From Marinicella litoralis (lineage in GTDB: Bacteria; Pseudomonadota; Gammaproteobacteria; Xanthomonadales; Marinicellaceae), in NCBI RefSeq assembly GCF_002591915.1, contig NZ_NIHB01000001.1:535805-599804 (forward strand): a stretch of 64,000 bases of DNA, in the 5' to 3' direction. The notes below the pieces were generated by a model that saw nothing but the letters and a program-made list of their open reading frames with translations, did not search any database and had not been told where the DNA came from. Made by a program: the position numbers and the translations under genes. This document shows, piece after piece, positions 1-9,968 of the stretch; the stretch's first letter is position 1, and every line of letters starts with the position of its first letter.

Positions 1-10
1 TTCCATCAGC

Positions 11-1285
11 TTATGCCATTATGGCCGATCTGGCGGCGGTTAACGTTTGTTCGATGATGTCATCGTTGTGTTTGCTGCTGACAAAGCCGGCTTCATAAGC
101 CGAAGGTGCTAAATAAACACCTTGTTCAAGCATGGCATGGAAAAAACGTTTGAATTTGTCTTCATCGCAGTGTTTCAGGTCGTTGAAACCAGTGACTTTA
201 TGATCGGTAAAGAATAAACCAAACATGCCGCCTTGGTTGCAGCTTGAAAAAGGCACACCAGCCTCGTCAGCAACGGCCTGTAATCCATCAACTAATTTTT
301 GTGTTTGGCCAGATAGATAAGTATAGAAACCAGGTTCAGAAATGAGGTTTATCATGGCAGAACCGGCGGCCATCGCCAAAGGATTTCCAGACAAAGTACC
401 TGCTTGATAAACTGGACCATTGGGTGCAATGTAATCCATGATGTCTTTGCGACCACCGAAGGCGCCTACCGGTAAACCGCCACCGATGACTTTGCCAAAA
501 GTGGTCAGGTCAGGTTTAACACCATACAGTTCTTGGGCACCGCCCAGGGCCACCCTGAAACCAGTCATCACTTCATCAAAAATCAACACCGAACCATACT
601 GATCACAAAGAGAACGCATGCCCTCAAGGTACCCAGGTAGTGGCTCAATCATGTTCATATTGCCTGCGATGGGTTCAACGATAATGGCTGCCACCTCATC
701 ACCCACTTCGGCCATCAAGTTTTCAAGGCAGGTTAAATCATTGAAGGGAACGGTTAACGTCAAGTCAGCCACTGCTTTTGGTACGCCCGGAGAACCCGGT
801 ATACCCAGGGTCAAAACGCCGCTGCCTGCCTTAACCAAAAAAGAATCGGCATGGCCATGGTAACAACCTTCAAATTTAATGATTTTATCGCGATTGGTAA
901 ACCCACGTGCCAAGCGAATCGCACTCATGGTGGCTTCGGTCCCTGAATTGACCATGCGCACCAATTCAATCGACGGAATCATGTTGCAAATTTGTTCAGC
1001 CAGAGTCACTTCAGCTTCTGCCGGTGCACCAAAACTCAATCCACGATCAACCGCAGCATGGACAGCTGCCAACACATGTTCATTGCTGTGACCGGCAATC
1101 ATTGGCCCCCAGCTGCCGATGTAGTCAATATAAGACTTGCCGTTAACATCGACCATGTGTGGCCCTTTTGCTGTGGCGATAAACAGGGGGTCGCCACCCA
1201 CACCTTTGAAGGCCCTGACTGGAGAATTGACACCGCCTGGAATGAATTGTTGTGCTTTGCTGAATAAGTTGTGGTTGTTGTCCAT
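11..1285 (-). CDS. hemL: Glutamate-1-semialdehyde 2,1-aminomutase
   Basis: PLP enzyme that converts glutamate-1-semialdehyde to 5-aminolevulinate, the last step of the C5 route to heme. At 424 aa from ATG 1285 it has normal family length. An in-frame ATG at 1354 would add 23 residues that do not look like HemL, so I chose the start at [12 protein letters not shown]-terminal [11 protein letters not shown], the cofactor region [14 protein letters not shown], and TFGKVIGGG with the Schiff-base lysine at about residue 265 (the E. coli position) are all visible. It diverges from the gamma-glutamyltranspeptidase homologue. Other heme genes in the window (hemXY, hemJ) are in separate transcription units. 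Confidence 0.97.
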   Translation of the reverse strand: MDNNHNLFSKAQQFIPGGVNSPVRAFKGVGGDPLFIATAKGPHMVDVNGKSYIDYIGSWGPMIAGHSNEHVLAAVHAAVDRGLSFGAPAEAEVTLAEQICNMIPSIELVRMVNSGTEATMSAIRLARGFTNRDKIIKFEGCYHGHADSFLVKAGSGVLTLGIPGSPGVPKAVADLTLTVPFNDLTCLENLMAEVGDEVAAIIVEPIAGNMNMIEPLPGYLEGMRSLCDQYGSVLIFDEVMTGFRVALGGAQELYGVKPDLTTFGKVIGGGLPVGAFGGRKDIMDYIAPNGPVYQAGTLSGNPLAMAAGSAMINLISEPGFYTYLSGQTQKLVDGLQAVADEAGVPFSSCNQGGMFGLFFTDHKVTGFNDLKHCDEDKFKRFFHAMLEQGVYLAPSAYEAGFVSSKHNDDIIEQTLTAARSAIMA

Positions 1286-1319
1286 GTTTATGATTGTATG
1301 TGTGGATACGAAAGCTGCC

Positions 1320-1325
1320 ATTATA
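1320..1325 (-). promoter_or_regulatory. Candidate -10 box of hemL
   Basis: A perfect TATAAT lies on the minus strand 34 nt before the hemL ATG. I see no good -35 at 16-18 nt. It abuts the divergent promoter at 1332-1359, so the two promoters may interfere or be co-regulated. Confidence 0.4.
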
Positions 1326-1331
1326 ATTGTT

Positions 1332-1359
1332 TTGACATGGTTTTTGCATGGCATACAAT
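1332..1359 (+). promoter_or_regulatory. Sigma-70 promoter of the GGT homologue
   Basis: TTGACA at 1332-1337, a 16-nt spacer and TACAAT at 1354-1359, 34 nt before ATG 1394. It is one of the best consensus promoters in the window and lies head-to-head with the hemL -10 box. Confidence 0.6.
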
Positions 1360-1393
1360 GGACTTTTGAAAATAACTGCTTGAATTGATCTGT

Positions 1394-2812
1394 ATGTCAC
1401 AATCTCAACCTCATGCCATTGCGGCAGGTCATCCTGAAACAGCCGCAGCCGCAGCCAAAATTTTGCAACAAGGTGGTAATGCCTTTGATGGCGTACTGGC
1501 TGCAATGATGATGTCATTTGTGGCTGAACCGTTGTTGTCATCTCCTGGTGGCGGTGGTTTTTTATTGGCAACAGGTCCTGAGCAACAACCCAAAGTGTTG
1601 GATTTTTTTTCTGACACCCCTACAGTGCCAGCGGCAGAAATCAGTGCTGATCAATTGGATTTTTATCCCATCATGGGAGATTTTGGGCCACGCAGCCAGG
1701 AATTTCACATTGGTCATGCAGCCGCAGCTGTCCCCGGGGTCCCAGCTGGCATATTCAAAGCCCATGAAAAACTCTGTTCTATGCCTTTGAGTGAAATTGC
1801 GGCACCAGCAATTGCGGCAGCTCGACAAGGTGTTAAGGTGAATCACCAACAGGCTTATGTGGCGATGATTCTTGATCCAATCATTAAATCCACCACTGCC
1901 AGTCAATCCATTTTCTCAGGTTTGAGGTCTGGTGCTGTCTGGAAAAACCCACAACTGGCAGTTTTTCTTGACAGGCTGTCAACCGCTGATCATGACTGGT
2001 TTTACCAAGGTGAAGTGGCGCAATCCTTGTCACAACAAAGGGACAGTTTGTTACAGTTTGATGATTTTTCGAAATACCAATGTGTCATCAGAGAACCGTT
2101 GACCTATGAGGTGGGTTCATACCAAGTCATGACCAATCCTGAACCCAGTACAGGTGGGCGATTGATCATAGAACAATTGAAGAGGCTTAAATCACGGCAT
2201 GACGATGCTGCTGTGCTAGAAGCGATGCAACATGCCGATGACTTAAAACGAAATCCAATGACAGAAGTGTCTCGTGGTACCACCCACATGAGTGTGGCAG
2301 ACAACCAAGGCAACCTGGCAAGCCTGACCCTTTCCAATGGTGAAGGCAATGGTCAAATAGTGACTGATTGTGGTTTTATGTTAAATAACTTTTTAGGTGA
2401 GGAGGACATCAACGCCCAAGGATTTTTTAATTGGATCCAGAGACAACGCATGCAATCGATGATGTCACCCACGCTAATCACCGGACCTGATCAACAGTAT
2501 GCGCTGGGAACGGGTGGCTCTAACCGAATAAAAACCACATTGTTTCAGGTCATCAATCATTTGCTCAACAATCGCAAGATACTTAAACACGCCATTGAAG
2601 CACCGAGGATGCATTTTGAAAATGGGCATTTAGACATTGAACCAGGTTTCTCAGAAAGTGCGCTTTCGTTACTTAAAAAACTCAATCCCATTCATTCGGA
2701 ATGGCACAATCACAACCTGTATTTTGGTGGTGTGAATGCTGTTCAAACAGGTGAAACAGTCGCTGCGGTGGGCGACTTTCGTCGACATGGCTGTGGCATA
2801 GTCGGTCATTAA
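1394..2812 (+). CDS. Gamma-glutamyltranspeptidase family protein (short form)
   Basis: Ntn-hydrolase of the gamma-glutamyltransferase family, which cleaves gamma-glutamyl bonds such as that of glutathione after autoprocessing into two chains. The processing/nucleophile motif GTTHMSVAD is present at about residue 296 from ATG 1394 (a TTG at 1385 is also possible). N-terminal SSPGGGGF and the C-terminal GTGGSNRI are also family-like. It is 472 aa, against about 560-580 for periplasmic GGTs, and has no signal peptide: the protein begins directly at the family's N-terminal [17 protein letters not shown] cytoplasmic enzyme of uncertain substrate is therefore likely (inference). Substrates could include other gamma-glutamyl amides or a cephalosporin-acylase-like compound. 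Confidence 0.85.
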   Translation: MSQSQPHAIAAGHPETAAAAAKILQQGGNAFDGVLAAMMMSFVAEPLLSSPGGGGFLLATGPEQQPKVLDFFSDTPTVPAAEISADQLDFYPIMGDFGPRSQEFHIGHAAAAVPGVPAGIFKAHEKLCSMPLSEIAAPAIAAARQGVKVNHQQAYVAMILDPIIKSTTASQSIFSGLRSGAVWKNPQLAVFLDRLSTADHDWFYQGEVAQSLSQQRDSLLQFDDFSKYQCVIREPLTYEVGSYQVMTNPEPSTGGRLIIEQLKRLKSRHDDAAVLEAMQHADDLKRNPMTEVSRGTTHMSVADNQGNLASLTLSNGEGNGQIVTDCGFMLNNFLGEEDINAQGFFNWIQRQRMQSMMSPTLITGPDQQYALGTGGSNRIKTTLFQVINHLLNNRKILKHAIEAPRMHFENGHLDIEPGFSESALSLLKKLNPIHSEWHNHNLYFGGVNAVQTGETVAAVGDFRRHGCGIVGH

Positions 2813-2887
2813 AACTTTGATTTGTATTGGCCTTGGCTCAGCCTGCTGCAAACCGTTGCCAGCAATCACAGGACCTAAGCAAACTCA

Positions 2888-3205
2888 TTATTGGCAGTGT
2901 TTCAGTGCCATATGATAGGTTTCGAGCAAGTCCTTCGGGTGGTCTGAAATGGAATGGCCGCTTAATTTCATTTGATTGATGGCGTTCAAGTCATAGACGT
3001 CACCGGCCAACATGTCTTCAACCACACAGCTGGCTGTTGCTTGGTCCATACCGATGTTGGCTGATTTTACTTTTTCAATCACAGCGACTTTGAGTTTACT
3101 GGGTCTTGTTGGCTTGCTTTGATTGTTGACTTGCTGATCCGTGCAAGCAGTTAACAGCATCACAAAGGTGCATACAGTGGGTATAGCGCGAACAGCTGCC
3201 TTCAT
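2888..3205 (-). CDS. Small hypothetical lipoprotein
   Basis: 105 aa with a type II signal peptide: a hydrophobic stretch ending in the lipobox LTAC with Cys at about residue 21. The rest is soluble and has two further Cys residues. I recognise no family. It ends 75 bp after the convergent GGT-like gene. It is likely an outer- or inner-membrane-anchored periplasmic protein; function unknown. Confidence 0.7.
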   Translation of the reverse strand: MKAAVRAIPTVCTFVMLLTACTDQQVNNQSKPTRPSKLKVAVIEKVKSANIGMDQATASCVVEDMLAGDVYDLNAINQMKLSGHSISDHPKDLLETYHMALKHCQ

Positions 3206-3366
3206 GTGTTTTTATGATCCAGAGTGTTGAGGATCATCAGTATAGCAAAAGTCCCCCAGTGCCATTGCGGTTGCAGCAAAAGAAAAGTGTGTGTGATCAG
3301 TTGGGCGCTGTTTTTAATTGAACAAGTCGATTGAAATCAGTGAACTCATAGCTACTCTGGGTTAAA

Positions 3367-3387
3367 ATCAGTGTATTGCACACTGAT
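3367..3387. repeat. 21-bp palindrome upstream of hemX
   Basis: ATCAGTGT and ACACTGAT are exact inverted 8-mers separated by ATTGC, ending 8 bp before the hemX ATG and starting inside a TAAAAT (3363-3368) that could be its -10 box. A third half-site ATCAGTG occurs about 30 bp upstream (from 3335). It could be an operator or a 5'-UTR hairpin that affects hemXY translation. Confidence 0.45.
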
Positions 3388-3395
3388 AATTAGAC

Positions 3396-4577
3396 ATGGA
3401 TAAAAGCGAAGAAAACAAACTCACTGAAGACAAGCTTGATAATCAAACGCAGCTCAACGAGGCCGAAGAAGAACTGAGCGATGTGGTTGAAGTAAGCAAT
3501 GAAACTCAAGTGGTGGTAAAAAAATCGGGTGCTGGCATGGCTGTATTTTTATCTGTATTGGCTTTGCTGGCCACGGCTTATTTGTATTATCAGGACTGGA
3601 AAAAGCCTGATGCAGTGATGGCAAATAACAGTCATGATGAGGTGATTAAAACATTGTTGGATACCGATAAAGTGTTGCAAACTGATTTAACAAATACACA
3701 GGTTGATGTGAACAATGTCAAGCAACAACTGGCGGCCATCCAGACAGCGGTGGAACAGCAACTGAATGAAATCAGTCAACAAGACAGTAGCCAATCAGCC
3801 AGTGCCACAGACCCAGTTCAAGTCTTTGATAACAGCCTCAATGAACAATCCATTGAACAATTGACCCAGCAGTTAAATGCCCAGTCATTGTTGATTACCC
3901 AGTTACAAACACAGATACAAAGCCAGGCATTATCAGCGGCCACAGAACCCAGCTTGGTAGCCAAAGAAGTGCTGCCAGAAAACGATGGCATGTACCTGTA
4001 TCGAATGGCGGTTGATGTATTGAACAGAGTCAGGGTGTTGATCGATACCCAGCGATTGTCTTTGGCCATCGAAACACTGGACGACTTTTTGAATTTAACT
4101 GAGGTTGAACCAGCCAGTATGAGGCAAATGGCACAATTACGCCGTCAACTTAAAAGCCTTAAATCACCTGATTTTGATGATTTAAGACAGCAGTTATCTG
4201 ACTTAAAATTGACAGTCGATGAATTAAAGTTAACTACCGAAGACGCAGAAGTTGAAGAAAGCAGTTGGTACAGTCGGTTGGTTACTGTGAAAAAAATAGC
4301 CAACGATGAAGCCATTAATTCAACTGCCAAGTTGATCGAATTCAAAACCGCGTTGAAACAAGCATTGTTCCAAGCGGGCTTGTATTTGACGGTTCATGAT
4401 CAGCAAGGGTGGTCTGACAGTCTGACGGAAGCGGTTGAGTTGATGAAGCAACAAATGCCTGGCCAGCAAGCTGTGATACGCCAGCTGAACCAACTTGCTA
4501 AACAAGCTGTGGTGATTGAGTTACCTGCTGAAATTGATATTCAATCTTTGATTGATGAGTTGAAAGGACTGCGCTGA
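3396..4577 (+). CDS. hemX: HemX, uroporphyrinogen-III C-methyltransferase-like membrane protein
   Basis: HemX family protein of 393 aa, the length of the E. coli protein. It has an acidic N-terminal tail, one transmembrane helix at about residues 46-65, a Gln-rich coiled coil (about 80-185), then the HemX domain containing the W-Y-S-R-L-V element. Despite the common name it lacks a methyltransferase domain; the family is thought to form a membrane scaffold beside heme synthesis. It overlaps hemY by one base (TGATG), so the two are translationally coupled. hemC and hemD, which usually precede it, are absent; an unrelated lipoprotein gene lies upstream on the other strand. Confidence 0.92.
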   Translation: MDKSEENKLTEDKLDNQTQLNEAEEELSDVVEVSNETQVVVKKSGAGMAVFLSVLALLATAYLYYQDWKKPDAVMANNSHDEVIKTLLDTDKVLQTDLTNTQVDVNNVKQQLAAIQTAVEQQLNEISQQDSSQSASATDPVQVFDNSLNEQSIEQLTQQLNAQSLLITQLQTQIQSQALSAATEPSLVAKEVLPENDGMYLYRMAVDVLNRVRVLIDTQRLSLAIETLDDFLNLTEVEPASMRQMAQLRRQLKSLKSPDFDDLRQQLSDLKLTVDELKLTTEDAEVEESSWYSRLVTVKKIANDEAINSTAKLIEFKTALKQALFQAGLYLTVHDQQGWSDSLTEAVELMKQQMPGQQAVIRQLNQLAKQAVVIELPAEIDIQSLIDELKGLR

Positions 4578-5761
4578 TGCTAAAAACCATTAAAATAGTG
4601 ATCTTGATCTTGTTGCTGTTATTGGCAGCATGGTTAACCCCCAAGTTAATCAATAACCCCGGTCTGATTCAGATTGAATTACTGGGTTACCAAATTCAAA
4701 TGACAGCCATTGCTGCCGGTATTTTATTGGTCTTGGTGTTCTTGTCCATTTGGTTGGTTTTTGGTTTGTTGAAAGCACCGAAAAAAGCGGTCCATCATTT
4801 GACAGCCAACCAAAGTCGTAAAAAGTTTGCCCGTGGTTTATTGGCCCTCAGTGAAGGCAAATGGTCACAAGCAGAAAAATTGCTGTTGGCATCGGCTGAA
4901 AAAAGCCCTACCCCAGAGCTCAGTTATATGGCGGCGGCAAGGGCAGCTGTGGCGCAAAACAACTTGGAACAGGCCGAGGCACATCTGGATTTGGCCGAAA
5001 AGGTCATCGACAACCCTTTGACTGTGGATTTAACCCGTTGTGAAATATGGATCAAATCAGGTCAAGCCGAACGGGCTTTGCCGTTGTTAGAGACCATATT
5101 AAAAACTTATCCGAATAATCCCAGGGCCGTGCATTTATTGACCCAAGCCTCACAGCAAACACAAGATTGGAAGTTGTTACAAAACACCATCCCTAAAGCT
5201 GAAAAATTAAAACTCATCAATCACCAACAAAGCAATCAATTGAAACAACAAGTGACCATGGCGCGTTTTGCCGAAGCCGCTGACCAAGCAGAGTTGCAGG
5301 ACATTTGGCAAAATTTGAGTAAAAAACAACAAAGCAAATACAGCCACACTTATTGTGAGAATGGTTTGCGTTTGGGTGCCTATCAAGAGATCACCAGCCA
5401 CATAGAAAAAGCCCAAAAATATCAATTTGACGAGCAGCTGGTGGCTTATTGGTCGGCGCTGCCACACAACCTCAACCACCGCCTTAAGGTGGCAGAAAAA
5501 TGGTTGGTTCAACACCCAAAAAAAGCTTCGGTGTTGTTGTGTAATGCCAAATTGCAAATGGCAAAAAAACAATGGGACAAGGCAGAAAGCTTGTTGTTGG
5601 AAGTACTCAAAGTGGCACCCAGTGCCGAAATCAATCAGCTGTTGGGTTTGATATACCAAGAAAAAGACCAACCTGACAAAGCTTTGAATCACTTTCGTGA
5701 ATCGGTGGTGCCTAACAACCATGCCATCAGTGTGATTGATGAGCATGAACTTAACTCTTAA
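4577..5761 (+). CDS. hemY: HemY, heme biosynthesis-associated TPR membrane protein
   Basis: 394 aa. Two transmembrane helices (about 5-22 and 40-66) with the HemY_N domain are followed by TPR-like helical repeats, including KWSQAEKLLL and QWDKAESLLLEV. Proteobacterial HemY is unrelated to the Bacillus protoporphyrinogen oxidase of the same name; its role in tetrapyrrole synthesis is scaffold-like and not fully defined. It starts at the ATG overlapping the hemX stop and is followed 12 bp later by a small membrane protein that may be co-transcribed. Confidence 0.93.
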   Translation: MLKTIKIVILILLLLLAAWLTPKLINNPGLIQIELLGYQIQMTAIAAGILLVLVFLSIWLVFGLLKAPKKAVHHLTANQSRKKFARGLLALSEGKWSQAEKLLLASAEKSPTPELSYMAAARAAVAQNNLEQAEAHLDLAEKVIDNPLTVDLTRCEIWIKSGQAERALPLLETILKTYPNNPRAVHLLTQASQQTQDWKLLQNTIPKAEKLKLINHQQSNQLKQQVTMARFAEAADQAELQDIWQNLSKKQQSKYSHTYCENGLRLGAYQEITSHIEKAQKYQFDEQLVAYWSALPHNLNHRLKVAEKWLVQHPKKASVLLCNAKLQMAKKQWDKAESLLLEVLKVAPSAEINQLLGLIYQEKDQPDKALNHFRESVVPNNHAISVIDEHELNS

Positions 5762-5773
5762 ACAACCTAAATA

Positions 5774-6022
5774 ATGAAGAAAAAAGAATTGTCAGAATTC
5801 ACCGATCAGGAATTGTTAGAAGCAGCCAAAAAAAGCAAATCAATGGCCACAATTAATGCGTTGTTAATAGGCTTTATGATTGGAGTGATCATTTTCAGTA
5901 TTGTGAAAAACACGGTTGGTTTATTCACCTTGATTCCTTTGTTGTTTGCATTCAAAGTATTGAATCAACCGAAAACCAATGAAGAATTAGAAAAACGACT
6001 GAAAGAAAGGAACTTGAAATAG
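5774..6022 (+). CDS. Small two-TM membrane protein
   Basis: 82 aa with a charged N-terminus (MKKKELSEFTDQELLEAAKK), two adjacent hydrophobic helices (about 28-45 and 48-62) and a charged coiled tail ending EELEKRLKERNLK. The DQELLEAAKK-plus-two-helices layout is known from uncharacterised proteins, often in Bacteroidetes. It lies 12 bp behind hemY and could be a third member of that operon. Function unknown. Confidence 0.7.
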   Translation: MKKKELSEFTDQELLEAAKKSKSMATINALLIGFMIGVIIFSIVKNTVGLFTLIPLLFAFKVLNQPKTNEELEKRLKERNLK

Positions 6023-6089
6023 ATGATGTGGTCAATTAGGGTTAACTATCCAATGCCCCATCTAAGGCGATGTGCCTAACGAGATTAAT

Positions 6090-6794
6090 ATGAGCCAGCA
6101 AACCAAACTATTTTTTTTGTTAATTTTGATTTCAGTTTCTACTTTACTGGCGGCAGCACAAACTCAAAGTGAATTCGATCAAATCTGTGGTAACAACAGC
6201 CATGCCGCAGAATTGGGTCAGTTGATCAAAGGGCACCCATCACAACAAAGACAGTCGTTGCAATGCAATGCAATATTGGCAGAAATTGCCCAACAACGGG
6301 CTGAACAGTTGGCCAATAACAGCGCCGATCCAGAGATCACTCCCAATCAAGTTATCATCAAAGGCGGTTTTCGTGTACCCAATTATTACCCAGTCATAGG
6401 GAATCAAGTTGAAGCAGTGGCTAAGAATTTTGATCAAGCGCAGCATGCCCTCAGTTACCTGCTTGAAAGCGGCAAGCACCATGACCACATCATGGGAAAA
6501 GGTGATTTTTTTGCTTTGCAAAGTCAGTTAGGTGTGGGGTTTTTTAAAGCGCAAGAAGACACCCAACACGATCAGTGGGTGGTGTTAATTGCACAACCTT
6601 GGCAGTCACCAAAAATTGTGTATCAACAACAGTTCAATATGCCGTTCAAAATCGCCAAAGGGTGTGAAAAAGATTGGCAAAACAGCAACGATGAGTTTTT
6701 GAAACGAAAATGCAGCAGTATGGGCAGAACCAAACGCAATTCGAACAAAGAAACGCAACTGGATTGTGATGAAAAGACCTGTGAAATACAGTAG
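6090..6794 (+). CDS. Secreted CAP/SCP-like domain protein
   Basis: 234 aa from ATG 6090 (a GTG at 6072 would add six residues ahead of a clear signal peptide ending around LLAAAQT). The mature part has features of bacterial CAP (SCP/YkwD) domains: ILAEIAQQRAEQLAN, a Gly-Asn-Gln-Val-Glu element in place of the usual GEN, a His-rich HHDHIMG, then LGVGFF and QWVVLIAQP in the final strands. Cysteines near both ends may pair. CAP proteins are secreted and poorly understood in bacteria. The family call is by eye and moderate. Confidence 0.55.
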   Translation: MSQQTKLFFLLILISVSTLLAAAQTQSEFDQICGNNSHAAELGQLIKGHPSQQRQSLQCNAILAEIAQQRAEQLANNSADPEITPNQVIIKGGFRVPNYYPVIGNQVEAVAKNFDQAQHALSYLLESGKHHDHIMGKGDFFALQSQLGVGFFKAQEDTQHDQWVVLIAQPWQSPKIVYQQQFNMPFKIAKGCEKDWQNSNDEFLKRKCSSMGRTKRNSNKETQLDCDEKTCEIQ

Positions 6795-6872
6795 TCTTTG
6801 TCGGTGTCGCCCATAAATAATTCGTTCGTCTAATGCTGTTACAATGGCAGTCAATCAATTACCTAAGCCGTC

Positions 6873-8669
6873 ATGCGTCCACAACCTCCACCTGATAGCA
6901 ACCAAGCCGAAAATTGGGGCGTGCTGAAGCAGTTATTGCCTTATTTGGCTGAGTTCAAAGGGCGCATTGTCTTGGCTTTGCTGTTCTTGCTGTCAGCCAA
7001 GTTAGCCACCACAGGATTGCCCTTTGTGATCAAAGGCATGGTTGATCAGTTGGATTCAGGTGGTGATGCCTTGTTGGCAGCCAGCGATTGGTTGTTGGCA
7101 CCTTTGGCTCTGGTTTTTGTCTATGGCGCTTTGCGCTTTGCCAATGTCCTGTTTGGTGAAATTCGTGATACTTTATTTGGTCGAGTGACGGAACGCGCCA
7201 TGCGCAGGGTGGCACATGAAGTATTTCAGCATTTACATCGTTTGGATTTAGATTATCATTTAAACCGCAAAACGGGTGGCTTGTCACGGGACATTGAGCG
7301 TGGCGTCAGTGGCATCAGTTTCTTGATGCGTTTTATGGTGTTCAGCATTTTACCGGCCTTGCTTGAGATCTGTTTGGTGGTTGGTATCTTGCTGTTGCAA
7401 TATGGCTGGTCATTTGGTCTGACCACTTTGGTTTCGATTTTTATTTACATCCTATTTTCAGTTCGCATTACCGATTGGCGCAAGGCTTTTTTGCGTGCCG
7501 CCAATACCGCAGATTCTGACAGCAACAGCCGAGCCATAGACAGTTTATTGAACTATGAAACGGTTAAATATTACACCAATGAAAATTATGAAGCCAAGCG
7601 CTATGATGCCAACTTAAAAAACCTGGAACAGGCCAAACGCAAGAACCGATTGTCTTTGTTTGCGCTCAATGGCGGCCAAGCATTGATCATCAGCCTGTCC
7701 ATGACAGCGATGATGTTGTTGGCCGTTTTGGGTGTACAGCATGGCGACATGACAGTGGGTGACTTTGTTTTAATCAATGCCTTTATGATGCAATTGTTTA
7801 TCCCGCTGGGTTCATTGGGTTTTGTTTATCGGGAAATCAAAACATCAATGATTAACATTGAACAGATGTTTGATATTTTGGCGATTGAACCCAAAATCAA
7901 AGACCCAGAAAACGCCAATGAATTGGTCATATCACAAGGTGAAATCAATTTTGATCATGTTGAATTCAGCTATAGGTCAGATCGAGACATTATAAAAGGC
8001 ATCAGTTTTCGAGTGACGGCTGGACAAACTTTGGCAGTGGTTGGCGCCAGTGGTTCAGGCAAGTCCACTTTGGTTAAATTGCTGTTTCGCTTTTATGACC
8101 CCACAGCTGGGGTGATAACCATTGATGGCCAAGACATCAAACAGGTCACTCAACATTCTTTGCGCTCTGCCATCGGAATCGTGCCGCAAGATACGGTGTT
8201 ATTCAATGATTCTATCTTTGAAAACATCAGATATGGTCGACCAACGGCCACTGATGATGAAGTCAAGCAGGCGATTTCTTTGGCCCATCTGGATGAATTC
8301 ATCGGTCAATTGCCTAAAGGCAGCAACACCAAAGTGGGTGAACGGGGTTTAAAACTGTCTGGTGGAGAAAAACAACGGGTGGCCATTGCCCGAACGATTT
8401 TGAAACAGCCGCCAATCATGGTGTTTGATGAAGCGACTTCTTCCTTGGACAGTAAGTCCGAACAGATGATTCTCAAAGCGATTCAAGACATCGCGAAAAA
8501 CACCACCAATTTAGTCATCGCGCACCGACTATCAACCGTGGTGCATGCCGATCAAATCATTGTATTGGATCAAGGGCAATTGATCGAACAAGGATCTCAT
8601 GAAACCTTGATTGCACAACAAGGGGCTTATGCTGAACTGTGGGAAGCACAACAAAAGGAACTGGTTTAA
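6873..8669 (+). CDS. Atm1-type ABC exporter (fused permease and ATPase)
   Basis: 598-aa half-transporter. Six transmembrane helices occupy about residues 25-310, with the Atm1-typical NYETVKYYTNE segment. The nucleotide-binding domain has Walker A GASGSGKST, signature LSGGEKQRVAIART, Walker B IMVFDEATSSLD and an H-loop IAHRLST. Bacterial Atm1 homologues export glutathione-linked compounds and confer metal tolerance; mitochondrial Atm1 supports Fe-S protein assembly. The start at MRPQPPPDSNQAENW fits the family. It is convergent with thrC, with 8 bp between stops and no visible terminator. Substrate not determinable here. Confidence 0.92.
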   Translation: MRPQPPPDSNQAENWGVLKQLLPYLAEFKGRIVLALLFLLSAKLATTGLPFVIKGMVDQLDSGGDALLAASDWLLAPLALVFVYGALRFANVLFGEIRDTLFGRVTERAMRRVAHEVFQHLHRLDLDYHLNRKTGGLSRDIERGVSGISFLMRFMVFSILPALLEICLVVGILLLQYGWSFGLTTLVSIFIYILFSVRITDWRKAFLRAANTADSDSNSRAIDSLLNYETVKYYTNENYEAKRYDANLKNLEQAKRKNRLSLFALNGGQALIISLSMTAMMLLAVLGVQHGDMTVGDFVLINAFMMQLFIPLGSLGFVYREIKTSMINIEQMFDILAIEPKIKDPENANELVISQGEINFDHVEFSYRSDRDIIKGISFRVTAGQTLAVVGASGSGKSTLVKLLFRFYDPTAGVITIDGQDIKQVTQHSLRSAIGIVPQDTVLFNDSIFENIRYGRPTATDDEVKQAISLAHLDEFIGQLPKGSNTKVGERGLKLSGGEKQRVAIARTILKQPPIMVFDEATSSLDSKSEQMILKAIQDIAKNTTNLVIAHRLSTVVHADQIIVLDQGQLIEQGSHETLIAQQGAYAELWEAQQKELV

Positions 8670-8677
8670 TCAGTTAT

Positions 8678-9967
8678 TCAAGCGGTTAAAAATTGTTTCA
8701 AAGCCGCATAATCAGGTTCAATGGTTTTGGACAAGTCAGGCAACTGAGCACAAGCGGCAATCGCCGGTGGTAATGGCAATTCAATTTTTAAAATGTCTTC
8801 CACGGTTGATTTAAATTTAGCCGGGTGCGCAGTTCCTAAAAAGACACCCACTTCATCAGGGGTCAATGAATCTTGCAACCCTTGGTAGGCCACCGCGGCA
8901 TGCGGTTCACTGATGTAGCCGAGTTGATGTAGTTGTTGCATGGTGTTGGCCGTTTGGCTTTCATCCACCGCCAAACCGGTTAATAATTCTCGATCAAATT
9001 GACCTGATTCAATCAAATACTCAATCCTTGGCCAATTGTTGGGTTTGCTCACATCCATCGCATTGGACAGGGTTTCAACGGTTTTGTTGGGAGCCCATAC
9101 GCCATCTTGCAGATACCGCGGAACGGTGTCGTTGAGGTTGGTTGAAGCAATGAATCGTTTGATGGGTAAGCCCATGGTTTTGGCAATGATGCCGGCACAC
9201 AGGTTGCCAAAGTTGCCACTGGGAACTGCCACCACGGCTTGCGACCTTTGTTCTATAGGCAATTGTGCCAATGCATCGAAATAATAACAAACTTGCGCAA
9301 ACAAGCGGCTGACATTGATGGAATTGGCTGAGTTCAAACCCACTTCTTGCACCAATGGTCGGTCATCAAAACATTGTTTGACCAGTTTTTGGCAATCATC
9401 AAATGCGCCTTTGATGGCAACGGTACGGATGTTGTCAGATAAGGTGGTGAACATCTTTTGTTGCAGTTCACTGATTTTACCTGCTGGAAACAAAATCACC
9501 ACATTGATGTTGTTCAAACCATGGAATGCATGGGCAACGGCTGCGCCGGTATCGCCGGAAGTGGCAGTGAGTATGGTGATTTTTTCTGATTGACCACTTT
9601 GTTGTTGGGCAAAATGTTGTAAACAGTTGGCCATAAATCGAGCACCAAAATCTTTGAATGCCAAAGTGGGCCCATGAAACAATTCCAAACAATGGGTTTG
9701 TTGATTGATGGTTTTTAACTGAGATGGAAAAGCATAGGTGGCGGCAATGATTTTCCTTAATTCATCATCAGCGATGTTCTCATGCACCAAGGGTTTAAGG
9801 ATGTGGAAGTTACGCTCAAGGGTAGGCATCGCCAATAAACCATCAATGTTTTGCAGTTGCGGTATTTTTGCTGGGAAAAATAAGCCTTGGTTGTTGCCCA
9901 GTCCGGTTTTGACAGCGGTGGCATAGTCAACCACTTGTTGTGGGTCTTTGAGGTTGTTCAATTTCAT
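8678..9967 (-). CDS. thrC: Threonine synthase
   Basis: 429 aa, the length of E. coli ThrC. PLP-dependent conversion of O-phosphohomoserine to threonine. The cofactor lysine lies in LAFKDFGARF, and the phosphate-binding region is SGNFGNLCAG. It is the last gene of thrABC and starts 1 bp after the thrB stop. Expression should follow the attenuator upstream of thrA. Confidence 0.97.
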   Translation of the reverse strand: MKLNNLKDPQQVVDYATAVKTGLGNNQGLFFPAKIPQLQNIDGLLAMPTLERNFHILKPLVHENIADDELRKIIAATYAFPSQLKTINQQTHCLELFHGPTLAFKDFGARFMANCLQHFAQQQSGQSEKITILTATSGDTGAAVAHAFHGLNNINVVILFPAGKISELQQKMFTTLSDNIRTVAIKGAFDDCQKLVKQCFDDRPLVQEVGLNSANSINVSRLFAQVCYYFDALAQLPIEQRSQAVVAVPSGNFGNLCAGIIAKTMGLPIKRFIASTNLNDTVPRYLQDGVWAPNKTVETLSNAMDVSKPNNWPRIEYLIESGQFDRELLTGLAVDESQTANTMQQLHQLGYISEPHAAVAYQGLQDSLTPDEVGVFLGTAHPAKFKSTVEDILKIELPLPPAIAACAQLPDLSKTIEPDYAALKQFLTA

Positions 9968-9968
9968 C

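Noticed and set aside
1143-1571. 142-aa minus-strand ORF over hemL and GGT starts
   Set aside because: It is a shadow in another frame across two well-supported genes and their promoters.
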